From Takakia lepidozioides (Eukaryota > Streptophyta > Takakiopsida > Takakiales > Takakiaceae), in NCBI GenBank assembly GCA_030704615.1, contig CM060733.1, positions 67,270,001 through 67,334,000 on the forward strand: 64,000 nt of DNA, given 5' to 3'. The position numbers and the translations under genes are program-made. Shown in pieces: positions 1-11,135 of this stretch. The notes under the pieces are model-generated. The model made no database searches, was not told the origin of the DNA, and was given only the letters and a program-made list of their open reading frames with translations. The first letter of the stretch is position 1. Every line of letters begins with the position of its first letter.

Positions 1-103
1 GCGACTCGGACGGAAATGCGGTGCCGCATTTCTGTTCCCGTTGTTCATAATTCTCAATCAGAACGGAAATGCGGTACCGCATTTCCGTTCCACCTTCACA
101 TAC
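1..103. mobile_element. Left-hand piece of MULE-2 (palindrome array)
   Basis: These bases match the promoter array of MULE-1 near 20,140-20,243 and hold two of its palindromes, with centres at 22.5 and 75.5. The rest of MULE-2 resumes at 32,529, after retroelement B. When B and one CATAC copy are removed, the distance from the palindrome at 75.5 to the next one at 32,558.5 is again exactly 53 bp. The left end of MULE-2 lies outside the window. Confidence 0.85.
99..103. repeat. Target-site duplication of element B (left copy)
   Basis: CATAC here directly abuts the TG end of B's LTR. It is repeated at 32,529-32,533 just outside the CA end of the other LTR. Five-base duplications are normal for LTR retroelement integration. 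Confidence 0.85.
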
Positions 104-830
104 TGTCACGCACCTCGCTTCGGTAAGCTCTCCCCTCAAGTCATAGTTACTCGCTTGATGCGCGCGCCTAACTCCGAACCTGGCCGCCGGGCGAACTTGG
201 AGCTTCGGCTGCTCACCGGGACATAACGGTCCCCCCCTTGATCTCCCAAAGAACCCTCCAACGATTTGGAACCAGCGGAATTCCCTTTGGTAGTTGGCAG
301 TCCGGAACAGCTCCCCACTCTTTGGTCGCTTTCCGGCTCGCTCGCTTACTCACTAGCTTTTGGTCACCAACGAGCTTGCACCGTTCTCGGGGTTACTACT
401 CCCTATGTATACTTCTGTAGCTGTCCGCGGGGGTTTCACAAACAACCATGTCATTTTATGGCGAACCACCACGAACACCCTCGACTCCCGGTGATGAGTC
501 GCGGTGAGTCTTGGCCCAGCCACCACGGCCCCTATGGACCGTGATGAGTCCCAAGACTCCCCACGACTCCCACCACGAGGTCTCTGCCCCAGGGTGAGTC
601 CTATGCCACCCCCACTAAGTCCCGCTAAGCTACCACCACCCCTTGTGGAGCCACCCCCACCGCAACCCGGTGTGCGGGGCTCCACCTAGTGAGCGCCTCC
701 GCCTCCTTGAGTGCCTTGGGCACTCAAGGGTGCTTCAGCCCCCCATACCTATCGCTGCCACTGCCCCCACCACAGGGGCAGCCCCTCTTGTGTCCCGACC
801 CCCCAGCCCTCAAGGCAAAGGGCCGCGACA
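104..830 (-). repeat. 3' LTR of element B
   Basis: Matches 31,802-32,528 (direct) and 37,806-38,532 (inverted) over about 727 bp. On the minus strand it runs from TGTCGCGG to GCGTGACA, a slightly altered form of the TGTCGCG...CGCGACA ends seen in the sister copies. Confidence 0.92.
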
Positions 831-1031
831 CACACCCCTACCAACAGGGAGTCGATGTCCTCATCGGCTTGTCCATTTTGTGGAAACGAACATCCAAGTT
901 GTGGCGTCCCACATCAAGGAGTTTGTTTCCGTACCATGGCGTCCCATGGCAAAGAACCAAACCCCACACTTGACTCTACTCTCCACTAGCTAGTTCGGCC
1001 GACTTCCTCCAAGTCCCGGCCAGGGGTGGAG
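831..1031 (-). other. Element B 3' untranslated end with polypurine tract; TGGAG duplication
   Basis: Non-coding B interior. Read on the minus strand, the bases just before the LTR form a purine-rich stretch (GGTAGGGGTGTG), the likely plus-strand primer. Bases 1,027-1,031 (TGGAG) are the left target-site copy of element A; the right copy is 28,036-28,040. The same sequence occurs uninterrupted in the B' copy at 37,561-37,805, which confirms that A is an insertion. Confidence 0.8.
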
Positions 1032-2006
1032 TGTCGCGCGGCTTTTACTCACCCATCCCTTCGCTATCCGAGGCGGAAACTCCAAGATAGAAGAGTTGGA
1101 AATCTCTAAGTACTCAGCCCGCTCAGAACAATCAGTCATGACCTACAGCTAGTGTATCATGGGGGTGTTTCCTATTTGTTTTCCTTTCCGCATTCATGTT
1201 AGCTAGCTACCTTACTATTGATAATTGAGTATCAGTTTGCTCATCAACTCATCCATTCATTCCACAGCTTCACTCAGATCTCTCTACACAGTGTGATTGT
1301 ATCGTATAAGTATCAGATTATGATTTATCAGGTATCAGGCCGAAGCCATTGTGTCTCTAATCTCCTCTACAATATCACTACAGCTTTGCATATAACAAGC
1401 ATTTACTAATCATCTCTCCTCCTTCACCGTGCTCTCCATGCTTGCTTTCGTTCTTCCTCTCCGCCCGATCCCCTCTCATCCATGACCAAGAATCCTCCCC
1501 CTCGAGTGCTTCCAAGATTGATCCCCTTCTCAGTCCTTGCTTCTCCCTTTATCTTCCTACCCGTGGCTCTAACCGTTTCCCTCACTAACCGCCGTCCGTG
1601 AACTAACATGTTCCATTTGTAGGTGTTGTTCCCCACAATCGTTCCCTGTCCTGCTATTCGTTCCCTATGGTCGTGACAGCTGTGTCAAGCTGTGACTGGC
1701 TGTGTGAAACTGTGACGGGCTGTGACTGGCTGTGCGACTGTGTTTGGCTGTGTCGGGCTGTGACTGGCTGTGACGACTGTGACGGGCTGTGATGGCTGTG
1801 TCGGCTGTGACGACTGTGTTGGCTGTGTCGACTGTGACGGGCTGTGTTGGCTGTGTCGGCTGTGACGACTGTGACGGGCTGTGTAACCCCTCTCTACAGT
1901 GCGCTGTTATCACCCCTAAGGCTCCTGTTGGTCTCAGTCTGTGCAAAAATTAAGGGTTCTCCTCAGATCCCGTAAAAATGTCTAAGTCCCTGGCAGTCCT
2001 CTAACA
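1032..2006 (-). repeat. 3' LTR of element A
   Basis: Starts TGTCGCGCGG on the plus strand and ends CTAACA, so it is TG...CA on the minus strand. It matches 26,922-28,035 almost base for base, except that the internal minisatellite is shorter here (about 200 bp against about 345 bp). Confidence 0.92.
1680..1885. repeat. Minisatellite GGCTGTG(A/T)-C in LTR A
   Basis: Degenerate units of roughly 9-10 bp built on GGCTGTGACG, GGCTGTGTCG and GGCTGTGTTG. The same array is longer in the other LTR (27,565-27,912). Related units recur inside the A interior (6,290-6,510) and in the A' fragment (38,535-38,660). Confidence 0.85.
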
Positions 2007-2024
2007 TTACCCCTTCCCCTCTCA
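2007..2024 (-). other. Polypurine tract of element A
   Basis: On the minus strand the bases immediately upstream of the 3' LTR read GAGAGGGGAAGGGGTAA, a canonical plus-strand priming tract directly abutting TGTTAGAGG, the LTR start. Confidence 0.85.
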
Positions 2025-2045
2025 AAAAGTCGTGTCCTCACGGTT

Positions 2046-5000
2046 TTACTGTTTGGGATTAGCAAACCTTTGTGAGTGAGCACCCTTCTGACATTGAGAG
2101 TCTCGTAAAGGACTTTGTGTGCGAGCCCGAGGTCTGCCACTGGTTGACGGAGATGATTGAACACTACCTGGATATGTAAGGCCCTCTGGAGGCTGATATC
2201 GAGGTAATCTTTCAGGCATAGGAGACCCCCGTCGCTTCTTTTCTTCCATCTGAATTGCATAGTCTTCTCCCATGTCAAAAGAATCCCTCGAAGAAACAGT
2301 TGTATCAGAATCTTCATCGCCTCTCAGGTGTTTTAATTGTCGAACTTTTGGTGGAATCCTCTGGGGCATACAATGTTGTCCTACCATGTCTGGAAGTTTA
2401 TATTTTAAAACTTGGTATAAACGCTGAACTGCAAAATTGGTGAAGACACTGAGCTCATTGTCTGTCCAGGTGAGTGGGGTACCAATGACTTGTGACTTGT
2501 TCAAGTATTTCCATGCCACATGTGCCTTAGAGAAAATATCATCAATGCCGAATTTCTGTGTTGACAAATTGTTCCAGGCTGTCTGAAACCATGAACGAAT
2601 TTGAGAATCGTTTTGCATCATAACTTTTGGCTCATATAGGTACATATGAGGTGGCACTAAAGGTAAGACCCAATGATCCCCACTGGAATAACTCAGAAAG
2701 CGCGCTTGCATCTTTTGCTGCTCAATGTGATAACGTACCAGAAAACAAGCAGCGTAGTATAATCCACATCCCATGGCAATACTCGCTACCTCCTTGGTCT
2801 TGGTATAAATGAATCCATGTACAACTTGGAAGGCAATTAATTCCCTCAACATTGTACCTGCCTCATGCCAGTATTGTGCAAAGTGATGATCTTCAATTGG
2901 TCGATTGTTCGGAAGAACTTTAGTCCTAGTTGCCACTGGCAGCCAAATGCGCATGATTTGGTAGTAATGTGCAAATGACTGCGGAGGACTAAATTCTTTC
3001 CAAGCCAAATCCAACATGATGGGAATTTGGTTGAAGGGCAGAATCATAGCCCTACTGTACTCCCTTGCAGCTGGAGTTTTAGGTGGGTTAAAAGCAGCAT
3101 TGCCCCATACCTCAGACTATGGTGGCTGTGGTGTAGTTGTAGTAACAACAGGGTCAGCTATTGGCACAGTGACTTGCTGTGATGTTGGTGGCACTGGTTC
3201 TTGTACCATTGGCATCTCCTGCACCTCCTGTGAAGAAGACTGAAAAGCTAAAGTTCTCGCTTTTAAATAAGAAGCCATTAGCTGTTCATCAGGTACACAG
3301 ACTCTCTTGTCGATATTTGAAGTGAGGTCCTCCACTTGAGTCTGCAGGCCGTCTATATCCTCCTGTAACTCTGCTATCCTACTATAGACATTGTCTATAG
3401 TAGTTGTGGCAATGTTCTGCACTTGCAGCCTGAGCTCATTCATCTCGCTTTGGGTGAGCTTTCGTGGCGCTTTGCCCTCCACTGGCCCTTGTGCTAACCA
3501 GACCTGCATAAGGTGGTTATCCACCAAGTTGCTTGTGGTTCCTCTGAGAGTGTGCTCCTCTCTTTGTTTGTACACATCTAACTGCTGTTGTAAAGCCTCC
3601 ATGCGCTTCGCATGAGGTTCAACCAAATTCGCATAGGCAGCAGCCAGATTATTGGCTTCCTTCCAAGCTTTGTTAGCCACAGAGAGTTCATTTCTATTGG
3701 CCATGACCGTTTGTTGCAACTCCAGGATGTGCCTCTCTTGGTCAGCTTCAACCTGCCTGTATTGCTTGAAAGTATCCTCATTGCAACAGATTGTATTCTT
3801 CATGTCGACAATGAGTTTCATTTGCTCAACATTCTCTGCTTCTGCCTTCATACTTTTTTCCGCTTGACTGTTTATTTCTATTGTAGATTGGTCAAGCATA
3901 GTTGTGAGTGTAGCACATTGGATGGCCATCCTGTCATGCACTGTCTGCAACTCTGTATGTAGTGCATTTACTTCTTGCAACTTGCTTTCATGCTTCACCT
4001 GCATTTGGTATAGCTGTTGCTTATGTGCTTCGTGCAACTGGTCTTGCGCGAGGTCTGCCTCAATCAATTGTTCCTTGGCCAATTGCAAAGCCGCTTCTGT
4101 ATTTTCCAAGTCCTGCTGCATCTTGAGAGTGACCTCCTCATCGACCTTGTTTGCACACTCAGTGGCTAGTCGAGCCTCAAACTCCTTCCTGAGTTCCTCT
4201 CTCAAGGCTGTCAATTGGGTAGTTGGAACATGGGATTTGACATAAGTCCCCAACAAATTAAGTGTCCTGCCTATGGAACTCATCAGCATTGCCTGTTGAG
4301 GGTCATCATGGTGAGGTTGCTGCTGTTCCTCCTGATCCTCAACCGTGTGATGTCTCACGAACCATTCAGGCCATTGTCCCACCGGATTTTCTTCCTGAAC
4401 CACATCATCCATCACCGGTGCTGCAGTGTCTTGACATTCTACCTGTGGTACCTCCGACACAGGTGTGTGTATTATATGCACCTCAGGATTTCCCTTGGGC
4501 AACTGTTGCACCTCTGGAATCTCTGTCTCCTTGACCAGACCAGAATATTCATAGAGAATGTCCCCCTTCTCAATTTCCGCCACTATCTGTTCTGTAGTTG
4601 GAATATCTAACCCTTCTTTTTCCAAATCAATTATTTCTGGTTGAGCTGCATGGACAACTTGTAACCTTGTGACAAGCCGATCAGCTGGCTGTGATGGTTG
4701 TGATACTGAAGTAACTTCCTCCTCCCTTTCTGAAGGTCCTGCTTCCAGTAATAGCAGTTCTCTGTGCTGCTGTGCCCCTTCCTGCACATGAGCTTGGGAA
4801 ACATTATCATGCGGAATCCGTGAAGCCAGTGGATCCGCGACTATAGTCTTTCCCCGTCTCTGCCTCTTAGTCTCGGATTGCCCTGCTAGTCCACCCTCAC
4901 TGTGTGAAGAGCCTTGCTCTTCCATTGCAGTGGTTTCTGGCTCAAACACTCCCATCTCCTTTCTTTCTTGCGCATCAAGTATGCCAGAATCAAGAATTAT

Positions 5001-5816
5001 TTGAGCAATGATTGGGCCAGACACTATGATAGGAGACTTTGCGGTAGTACCTTGTAATCTTTTCATCTCCTCTACCAGTGCGTTGTACATTATGTCCGCC
5101 CATTCTACCTCTTGTCCTTTCAGGGCTTTGAGTATTTCCTCCGTGAAGGATCTGCTCAAATACTGTTGGTTCTGTTTCATGGCAATCAGAACGTTCAATA
5201 CCTGGCCTACCTCCTTTAGCCCTGGGTACACGGCCTTGGTACAAGCATAACCCTGAGTTTTAAAGAAACTCCCTTCTTGGAATAAGTCCCCTATTTGCAG
5301 TCTTGCCCTGTGCTCCTCCACATGCACCTGACCTGCTGGCAATCGAAACAATTGCTGGAGGTATAGGGGAGTAATTACTAATTCAACTCCCTTCACCGTT
5401 GTAGTACCTGTCCTTGGCTCAAAGTTCTGCAAGAATTGTAACATGTACTGTTTATGGTGCAATGTCCAATCTATGCTTTGCAATCCTTGCAATCTCAGCT
5501 CCTTTAGTATCTGTACTGCCTGTGGAGTAGCAATCGTTTGTTTCTGCAGGATTGTGGTGCTCTTCACCCTGATTTCCTCCATTCCTCTCACTCTCTTCAT
5601 TCTAGACCCACAGAAATGTTTTGGCTGTAACAACTGAAGAAATGCTTGTAGTGCACAAAGCATAAACGTATGGTTGCCACAAAAAGCTATGGGTAATTTC
5701 TTGTAAGCCTGTGGGGCTTGCAAGCATCGCTCAAGAGAAAAGATCCGCTCTGTTGTTTCGTCCCTATGCCACTGCGTAAGTAGTATTGCAAGCGTATAGT
5801 CTGTTAGTTCCTCCAT
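2046..5816 (-). pseudogene. Extra ORF of element A, about 1,255 codons with one in-frame TAG
   Basis: A single minus-strand frame begins at ATG 5,816 and reads 899 codons to TAG at 3,117-3,119. It then stays open in the same frame down to 2,046, so one stop splits an ancestral protein of about 1,255 residues. Residues 1-330 are globular; a stretch around V-K-G-V-E-L-V-I-T faintly resembles the plant-transposon domain of Athila-type elements, but I would not rely on this. Residues 330-520 are acidic and low in complexity. Residues about 530-830 are rich in Q, E, K and L heptads and probably form a coiled coil. The segment after the stop is globular and W/Y-rich, then basic. The frame lies between integrase and the 3' LTR, in sense orientation. 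I do not recognise a function; structural or envelope-like roles are only guesses. Confidence 0.6.
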
Positions 5817-5822
5817 AGCTTC

Positions 5823-6100
5823 TTAGCTATCGCATTGATGGTTTGTCCCTTCGCGACGCCCGTTACTTAGAACGTCGCCGTCTCTTGCGCCTAATTCCCC
5901 TCCAATTTCTTGATCCCTTCTCTGGCTTTTGATTGGCTGTAACCGCTGTGACTGGATTTTTGATTTAATGTTCTTTAGTGGACTTTCCCTGCTGGACTGT
6001 CCACTAGGATTACACATATGACAAGAATTTCGTTTTCTGTACTTGCCGTTTGTTCCGTTCCCCTTTTTCTGTATTCATTAATGGGCCCGCCATTCATCCG
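5823..6100 (-). pseudogene. Decayed CCHC zinc-knuckle segment of element A
   Basis: On the minus strand near 6,026-5,985 the translation reads C-H-M-C-N-P-S-G-Q-S-S-R-E-S. The aligned A' fragment at 38,983-39,024 reads C-H-M-C-C-P-T-G-H-S-K-W-E-C, a proper C-x2-C-x4-H-x4-C knuckle. Here the histidine is Q and the last cysteine is S, so the knuckle is lost. The segment sits between the integrase/minisatellite region and the extra ORF, so the family once encoded another nucleic-acid-binding module here. Confidence 0.5.
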
Positions 6101-8059
6101 AATTGACGCGCTAAGTAGGTACTTTGACGGCCATTCTTGTCCTCTTTTTTGATGACACCTATTCTTGCACTTCCTTCTCAGCTGTGTGTCGCGCCCTGAC
6201 TTCCACGTGTCTATTTTTAAACTGGTTTCCGTCCTTTCTTCCGTCGGCCATTTTCCTGAAGTTAATGTGCGTCCACCTGTCACTGATTCTATGGATTGTG
6301 TAACCCTAGTAGGCTGTGTTGAGCTGTGACAGGCTGTGTCATACTGTGGTACGCTGTAATAGGCTGTGATGCACTGTGGTAAGCTGTGATAGGCTGTGAC
6401 ACGCTGTGGTAGGTTGTGATAGGCTGTGTTGCGCCGTGCTGGGCTGTGATAGGCTGTGTCACGTCGTGATGGGCTGTGGCAGGCTGTGTTGGCTGTGATG
6501 GCTGTGTCACGCTTGTTTTGCCCGCCCTTGGCATATATGCTCGGCCTAGCGACAAATGCTCCATACTCCGTTCGTAACACTGGTGCAGCCCGTGACTGCT
6601 CTTGCGTTTCAGCATGCAATTCATGCTGCAATGGTTTGTCATGGATACCACTGTACCCCTTCAACTTATTGGCATTGACTCTTCCCAGTATTGCTTTGTT
6701 AATGGTTTGTAACATGGCGGTGTTGTTATCATACATCTTTTGTATGACATAAGGTCCTTTCCATGGTGATTTAAGCTTAGAAGCTTTAATCTTTCCCTTT
6801 TTCTGCAACCATAGAACCAAATCTCCCGTCTTAAAAGTTTTTAACTTGCCTTCATCAAACTGTTCCTTCCTCTTCATCCGAATTCTGGTCATATTATCAG
6901 CTGCATAAGCACGTACTTCTTCCACATGGTATAATTCATGTTTCCTGACCTTAATGGAATCTTGCAATTCCATTCTCTTTCCCCACTCCGTTCTCATGGT
7001 AGGTAACAGGAATTCCACTGGAAGTAAGGCTTCCATACCATAAACTAATTGGAATGGTGTATACTTAGTGGTGACTTTATATGAAGTCCTGTATGACCAC
7101 AAAGCTGTCAACAGCTTTGTATCCCAATCCTTTCTGTTTGCATTGACTATCTTAGCCAAGATAGTACATAGTATTTTGTTGGTAGCCTCTGCCTGTCCAT
7201 TACCCTGTGGGTAATATGTTGTACTCTTCCTATGCACAATCATGAATTCTTTAGTCAATAATTCAATGGTCTCATTAATGAAGTGACTTCCCTGATCACT
7301 GATAAATTCTAAGGGACAACCAAATCGTGTAAGTATGTTCTCATATAGAAACCTTGCTGTGGACTTGGCTATGTTGTCCCTCAAAGCTTTAGCTTCCACC
7401 CATTTCGTAGTATAATCAATGGCTGTAATTATGTACCTGTTCCGTGTATTCTTGGTTGGTGGGTTAATTGGTCCAACAAAGTCTAGTCCCCATTTCTGAA
7501 ATGGTTCCGTAGGCATTGTAGGATGCATTCCAGATCTCTGCAAAGGTCCTAGCCTCTGACATTCATCACAACTCTGACAATACTCGTGTACATCTTTGAA
7601 CAAAGTAGGCCACCAGTAACCTGCGAGTAGTAGCTTCCTATTGGTAGTCTCTTCTCCAAAATGACCTCCAGCCACTCCTTTATGAACTTCCTCCAAAACT
7701 TTATTTACTTCATGGTGGTACAAACATCGTTTTAGTACTCCATCAGGTCCTAGCTTATACATTCTGCTTCCTACCATAGTATAAGGTAAAGCTTTGATAG
7801 CGATTCTCTTCCTCTGCTCCTTACCATAACTAGGTGGGCATTGACCATGAGTAAGGTAGTATCTGATTGGCCACTGCCAATCTAACCATTCATCTGCATT
7901 TCCTTTCACCTCCATTACAAATAAACTCGCATCAGGTAACTGATCGTCCACTCCTGTGGCAGCCTCTCCTGTTGTTAGTCGTGACAAATGATCTGCCACA
8001 AGATGCAAACGGCCAGGCTTGTAAATAACTTCGAACTCAAACTCATGCAAGATTATCAA
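5975..8059 (-). pseudogene. Element A pol, RNase H end and integrase
   Basis: Continuous minus frame after the TAG at 8,060-8,062. It begins with the end of RNase H and its linker (H-L-V-A-D-H-L-S-R-L). Then comes the integrase zinc-binding HHCC region (H-H-E...H-F-G...C-Q-S-C-D-E-C) at about 7,745-7,550. The catalytic core follows, with L-D-F-V-G-P, S-D-Q-G-S-H-F and a downstream glutamate in Q-G-N-G-Q-A-E, so the D,D(35)E set is visible. The C-terminal region carries the usual V-L-W-L-Q-K-K-G-K type segment. Below about 6,510 the frame reads through the minisatellite (6,290-6,510), giving repetitive T-A-Y-H-S peptides that are probably not functional. Retroviral-type integrase inserts the cDNA into host DNA. 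Confidence 0.85.
6290..6510. repeat. Minisatellite inside element A
   Basis: About 20 degenerate units of GCTGTGATAGGCTGTG type, the same family as in the LTR. A related array in the A' fragment (38,535-38,660) occupies the same place relative to flanking sequence, so it predates this copy. Confidence 0.85.
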
Positions 8060-8062
8060 CTA

Positions 8063-9640
8063 CCTCGCTATCCTTCCACTTATCAAAGGTTTGTTCACCA
8101 GATATATCAGAGCCTGGTGATCCACATAAAACATAAACTTTCTTCCCAATAGGTAATGCCTGAATTTCTTGACTGCATAAATCATTGCCAGTGCTTCTCT
8201 TTCAGTTGTGCTATAGTTCCTTTCAGCACTGTTCATCAACCTGCTAGCATAGTACACAGGTGAATCTATATTTCCTGTAACATTCTGGGCTAACACCGCT
8301 CCCAACGCTTCTCCAACGCTTCTCCTGATGCATCACAGTGAACGTGAAATACTACATGCCAGTGAGGGTTAATCAGCACAGGTGTAGTTGTTACTGACTG
8401 ACAGTGTAAGTTCCTCAAATGCCTATTGACATTCAGCTGTCCAGGCAAACACTGCATCTTTCTTCAGTAGCTTGCTCAATGGTGCTGCTATTTGTGCATA
8501 CCTTTTGACAAATCTTCTGTAATAACTGGTTTGCCCAAGGAATCTCCTTAGACTCTTAACATTCACTGGTGGTGGAGAGGCTTTAATGGCCTCTGTCTTC
8601 CTGGGATCCACAAGAAGTCCCCTCTTACACACAATGTGTCCCAGAAGCACCCCCGAGTTCACACAGAAAGTACACTTCTCTGGATTCAGGCCCAGACCTC
8701 TCATCCTGCATCTGGCCAAGCATAACTCCAATTTATGCAAGTGTTCATTCTTAGAGCTGTACACACTGAAATCATCCAAGAACACCTGCATGAAATCATC
8801 CAGATACTCATGAAAAGATTCACTTATCACTCTCTGAAAGGTCGCTGGTGCATTACAAAGTCCAAAGGGCATGACTTTGTATGCATAAGCACCCCAGTCT
8901 GTGATGAAAGCTGTTTTTCCTTGGTCTCCTTCTGCCACTTGTACTTGATTATAACCACTGAACCCATCCATGAATGAGTACATCTCATGGCCTGCTACAG
9001 TGTCCAATACTGCTTCTGTGAATGGCAAAGGAAAAAGATATTTCTTCGTACAAGCATTTAGCTTCTTGTAGTTCACACATACTCTTAGTTTACCATTCTT
9101 CTTGGGAACTATAACAATGGGTGACAACCAAGTTGTATACTCTATTGGGTATATAAACTTAGCCTCAGCCAACTTCTTGATCTCTTCTCCAACCTTCTGT
9201 GCGTAGTTGGGATTCATTCTGTACCTCACCTGCTTGATTGGTACTGACCCTGGTTCCAGTTCAATCTTATGCTGACAGACTTCAGGTGGTATTCCTTTTA
9301 GATCCTCATAGCTCCAAGCAAATACATCTCTGTATTTGATGAACAAGCTCTTAGCTTCTTCAAAGAATTCTGGCTCCAAATCAGCTCCTACTTTCACCAT
9401 CCTCGGTTCCTCTTTAGTTCCCACATTCACTTCCCTCACCTGCTCATCAGCTGTGATTGTCCAACCAGTCACCACTTCATCCTGTAAGCTCACAGTGGCT
9501 GGTTCCTCTAGGATTTCCATTTCTCCTTCTCTTTCTTCATAGAAATGTGATGGGTAACTGCTGGTTTCCTCTTCAGTTGGTGTTGCTGTCACTACACCAC
9601 AGCAGATACCTCTTAAACAACTTAGGCTTTCCAGCCGCAT
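8063..9640 (-). pseudogene. Element A pol, reverse transcriptase and RNase H
   Basis: RT reads from about 9,640 to a TAG at 8,423-8,425. Visible blocks are L-R-V-C-V-N-Y-K-K-L-N, S-F-M-D-G-F-S-G-Y-N-Q, M-P-F-G-L-C-N-A-P-A-T-F-Q and the catalytic F-L-D-D box. Connection and RNase H follow, with V-H-C-D-A-S then Y-A-S-R-L-M-N-S-A-E-R-N-Y and the Y-V-D-H-Q-A-L box. The frame is broken by the TAG at 8,423, a frameshift between about 8,300 and 8,340 (beside a short GCTTCTCCAAC duplication), and a second TAG at 8,060-8,062 where related elements carry tryptophan. RT copies element RNA into DNA; RNase H removes the template RNA. These breaks make it inactive. Confidence 0.88.
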
Positions 9641-10369
9641 CTTTGCAACTTGCTCCCACTCTGGGTGTGCAGCAAACAGGGTAGCTTCCTACTCCTCATC
9701 CAGTCCTTCTCTCCAGTCATACTCTCTGACTCCTCGAGGTCTTCTCGTAGCAGGTAATCTACTAGATTTCTTTGTGGTAATTTGTATCTCGTGTATCCCA
9801 TTATGCACGGTTAATAACTGAGAATTCCTGTCATGGAATGCCCTAGCCTGCTTCAGCCACGGACGTCCCAATAATAAGGAGTAAGCCTCCATGACTTCAT
9901 CCATCTTCAACACAGTTACTGTGATCATAAAGATCATCTTCTGTATCTGTATCTTAACTCCTCTTATTAATCCCAATGGCTGTACACTTCTTTGATCTGC
10001 CATTGTTACTGTAAATGGGGCTGGTTTCATGTTACTTAGACCAAGCTTCTTTCTCAATTGGTCTGTCATGATATTTACTCCAGATCCTCCATCTATCAGT
10101 ACATCAGTTAGTTCTGTGCTTCCAATTCTCAATTGGATTACTGGTATAGAATCATCAAAGTCCATGACTGTTTCTTGCCCTTCCGGCTTCACAGTATAAC
10201 TGGTCACCTTGCTGTTCAGGTCTGTGTTTCCGGTCTCCTGGGCAATTCGATTGATTGCTTGATACAGCCTGTGCCTACAATAAGGTGCCACAGCCAATAG
10301 CTGTCCAATGGTAATTTCTGCTTTGGTCTGCCATATTACTTCAGCCAAAGTTTCTTCATTACTTTGCAT
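9641..10369 (-). pseudogene. Element A retropepsin (protease)
   Basis: A 226-codon minus frame from 10,369 that stops at TAG 9,689-9,691, then stays in frame with the RT reading frame below. The active-site block V-L-I-D-G-G-S-G-V-N-I has D-G-G-S-G where D-[ST]-G is usual, and a partner segment L-L-L-G-R-P-W-L lies about 85 residues later, as in Ty3 proteases. It cleaves the gag-pol polyprotein. The D-G-G-S-G variant occurs in some plant Ty3 elements, so activity was possible before the stop arose. Confidence 0.8.
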
Positions 10370-10406
10370 GTCTGCATCTTATTTCTTCCTTTCATCTTCA
10401 CTCTGT

Positions 10407-10663
10407 TCATTCTCCATCAGAATCAGAGGAATCTGCCACAGGAATATCAGTACTCTTCTGCATTTCCCTTATGGTATCTGCCACTTCTTTGTGCAGTTCC
10501 TTCTCCTCTCTCCAAGCCCCATCATCTTCAGGTATATCACTGCCACCTTCATTATCATCATCTTCCTCAACTACCGGAGGTATTAATTTGGCTTTGCTTC
10601 TGTTTACTATCATTGTACTTACTTCTGGTACAACACATGGCCTAACCATGTGAGCTGCCACCA
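10407..10663 (-). pseudogene. Element A gag C-terminal end, cut off by MULE-1
   Basis: An 85-codon acidic tail. Across the MULE-1 insertion it is in the same frame as the gag fragment ending at 25,283: removal of MULE-1 and one 9-bp copy continues the frame as N-E-G-P-V-V-A-A-H. The frame ends in TGA at 10,407, and the protease frame starts a few dozen bases on in another phase. Confidence 0.75.
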
Positions 10664-10672
10664 CTGGGCCCT
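10664..10672. repeat. 9-bp target-site duplication of MULE-1 (left)
   Basis: CTGGGCCCT here and at 25,274-25,282. Nine-base duplications are the hallmark of Mutator-type transposition. Confidence 0.92.
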
Positions 10673-10760
10673 GGGGGCTGCTATTTCATGAGCCATGAGC
10701 CATGAGCGGCATGAGCCATGAGCAGAGTCGTAAGTGTGGAAAAAAACATGAGCAGCACTA
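10673..10760 (+). repeat. Left terminal inverted repeat of MULE-1
   Basis: Begins GGGGGCTG then CTATTTCATGAGC, followed by several CATGAGC units. It pairs with the reverse complement of 25,180-25,273. The CATGAGC subrepeats may be transposase binding sites. Confidence 0.85.
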
Positions 10761-11135
10761 TTTTCCGGAAATGAGTGTCCGCGGGAATAGGGTTTAGGGT
10801 GCCACGGTCATAGGGGGAGAAGGACCTCCCGATGAAGGAGGTTCGGCAATGTTATTTAGAATTATATATTGAAAGACAATGTTTCGCGAATGGTAGGGTG
10901 GTACTGCTCTGTACAATGGGGGCCCATTTCAGCTTACCAGCCATTTGCAAAATCCACCCACACTCCCAATCCCAAACGAAATGAGCAATGACGCATTCGC
11001 GGAACGATGGACACAGAATATAATAAAAAGAGGGCACAATGAGGTTTTTATTGATCCACATGAATTGCATTTGAAGCACGTCTACTGTGCTGATTGTGCC
11101 ATCAAATCTTGAGCCCTGTGCCTACTGAATACAAG

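Noticed and set aside
353-685. Open frames inside the B LTR (also at 32,051-32,383 and 37,950-38,282)
   Set aside because: Present in all LTR copies, G/C-rich and without any domain; LTRs are regulatory DNA.
1665-1946. Open minus frame over the LTR minisatellite
   Set aside because: A short tandem repeat with no stop codon in one frame; it changes length between the two LTRs.
6289-6651. Minus frame with T-A-Y-H-S repeats at the integrase end
   Set aside because: Minisatellite translation; unlikely to be a functional extension.
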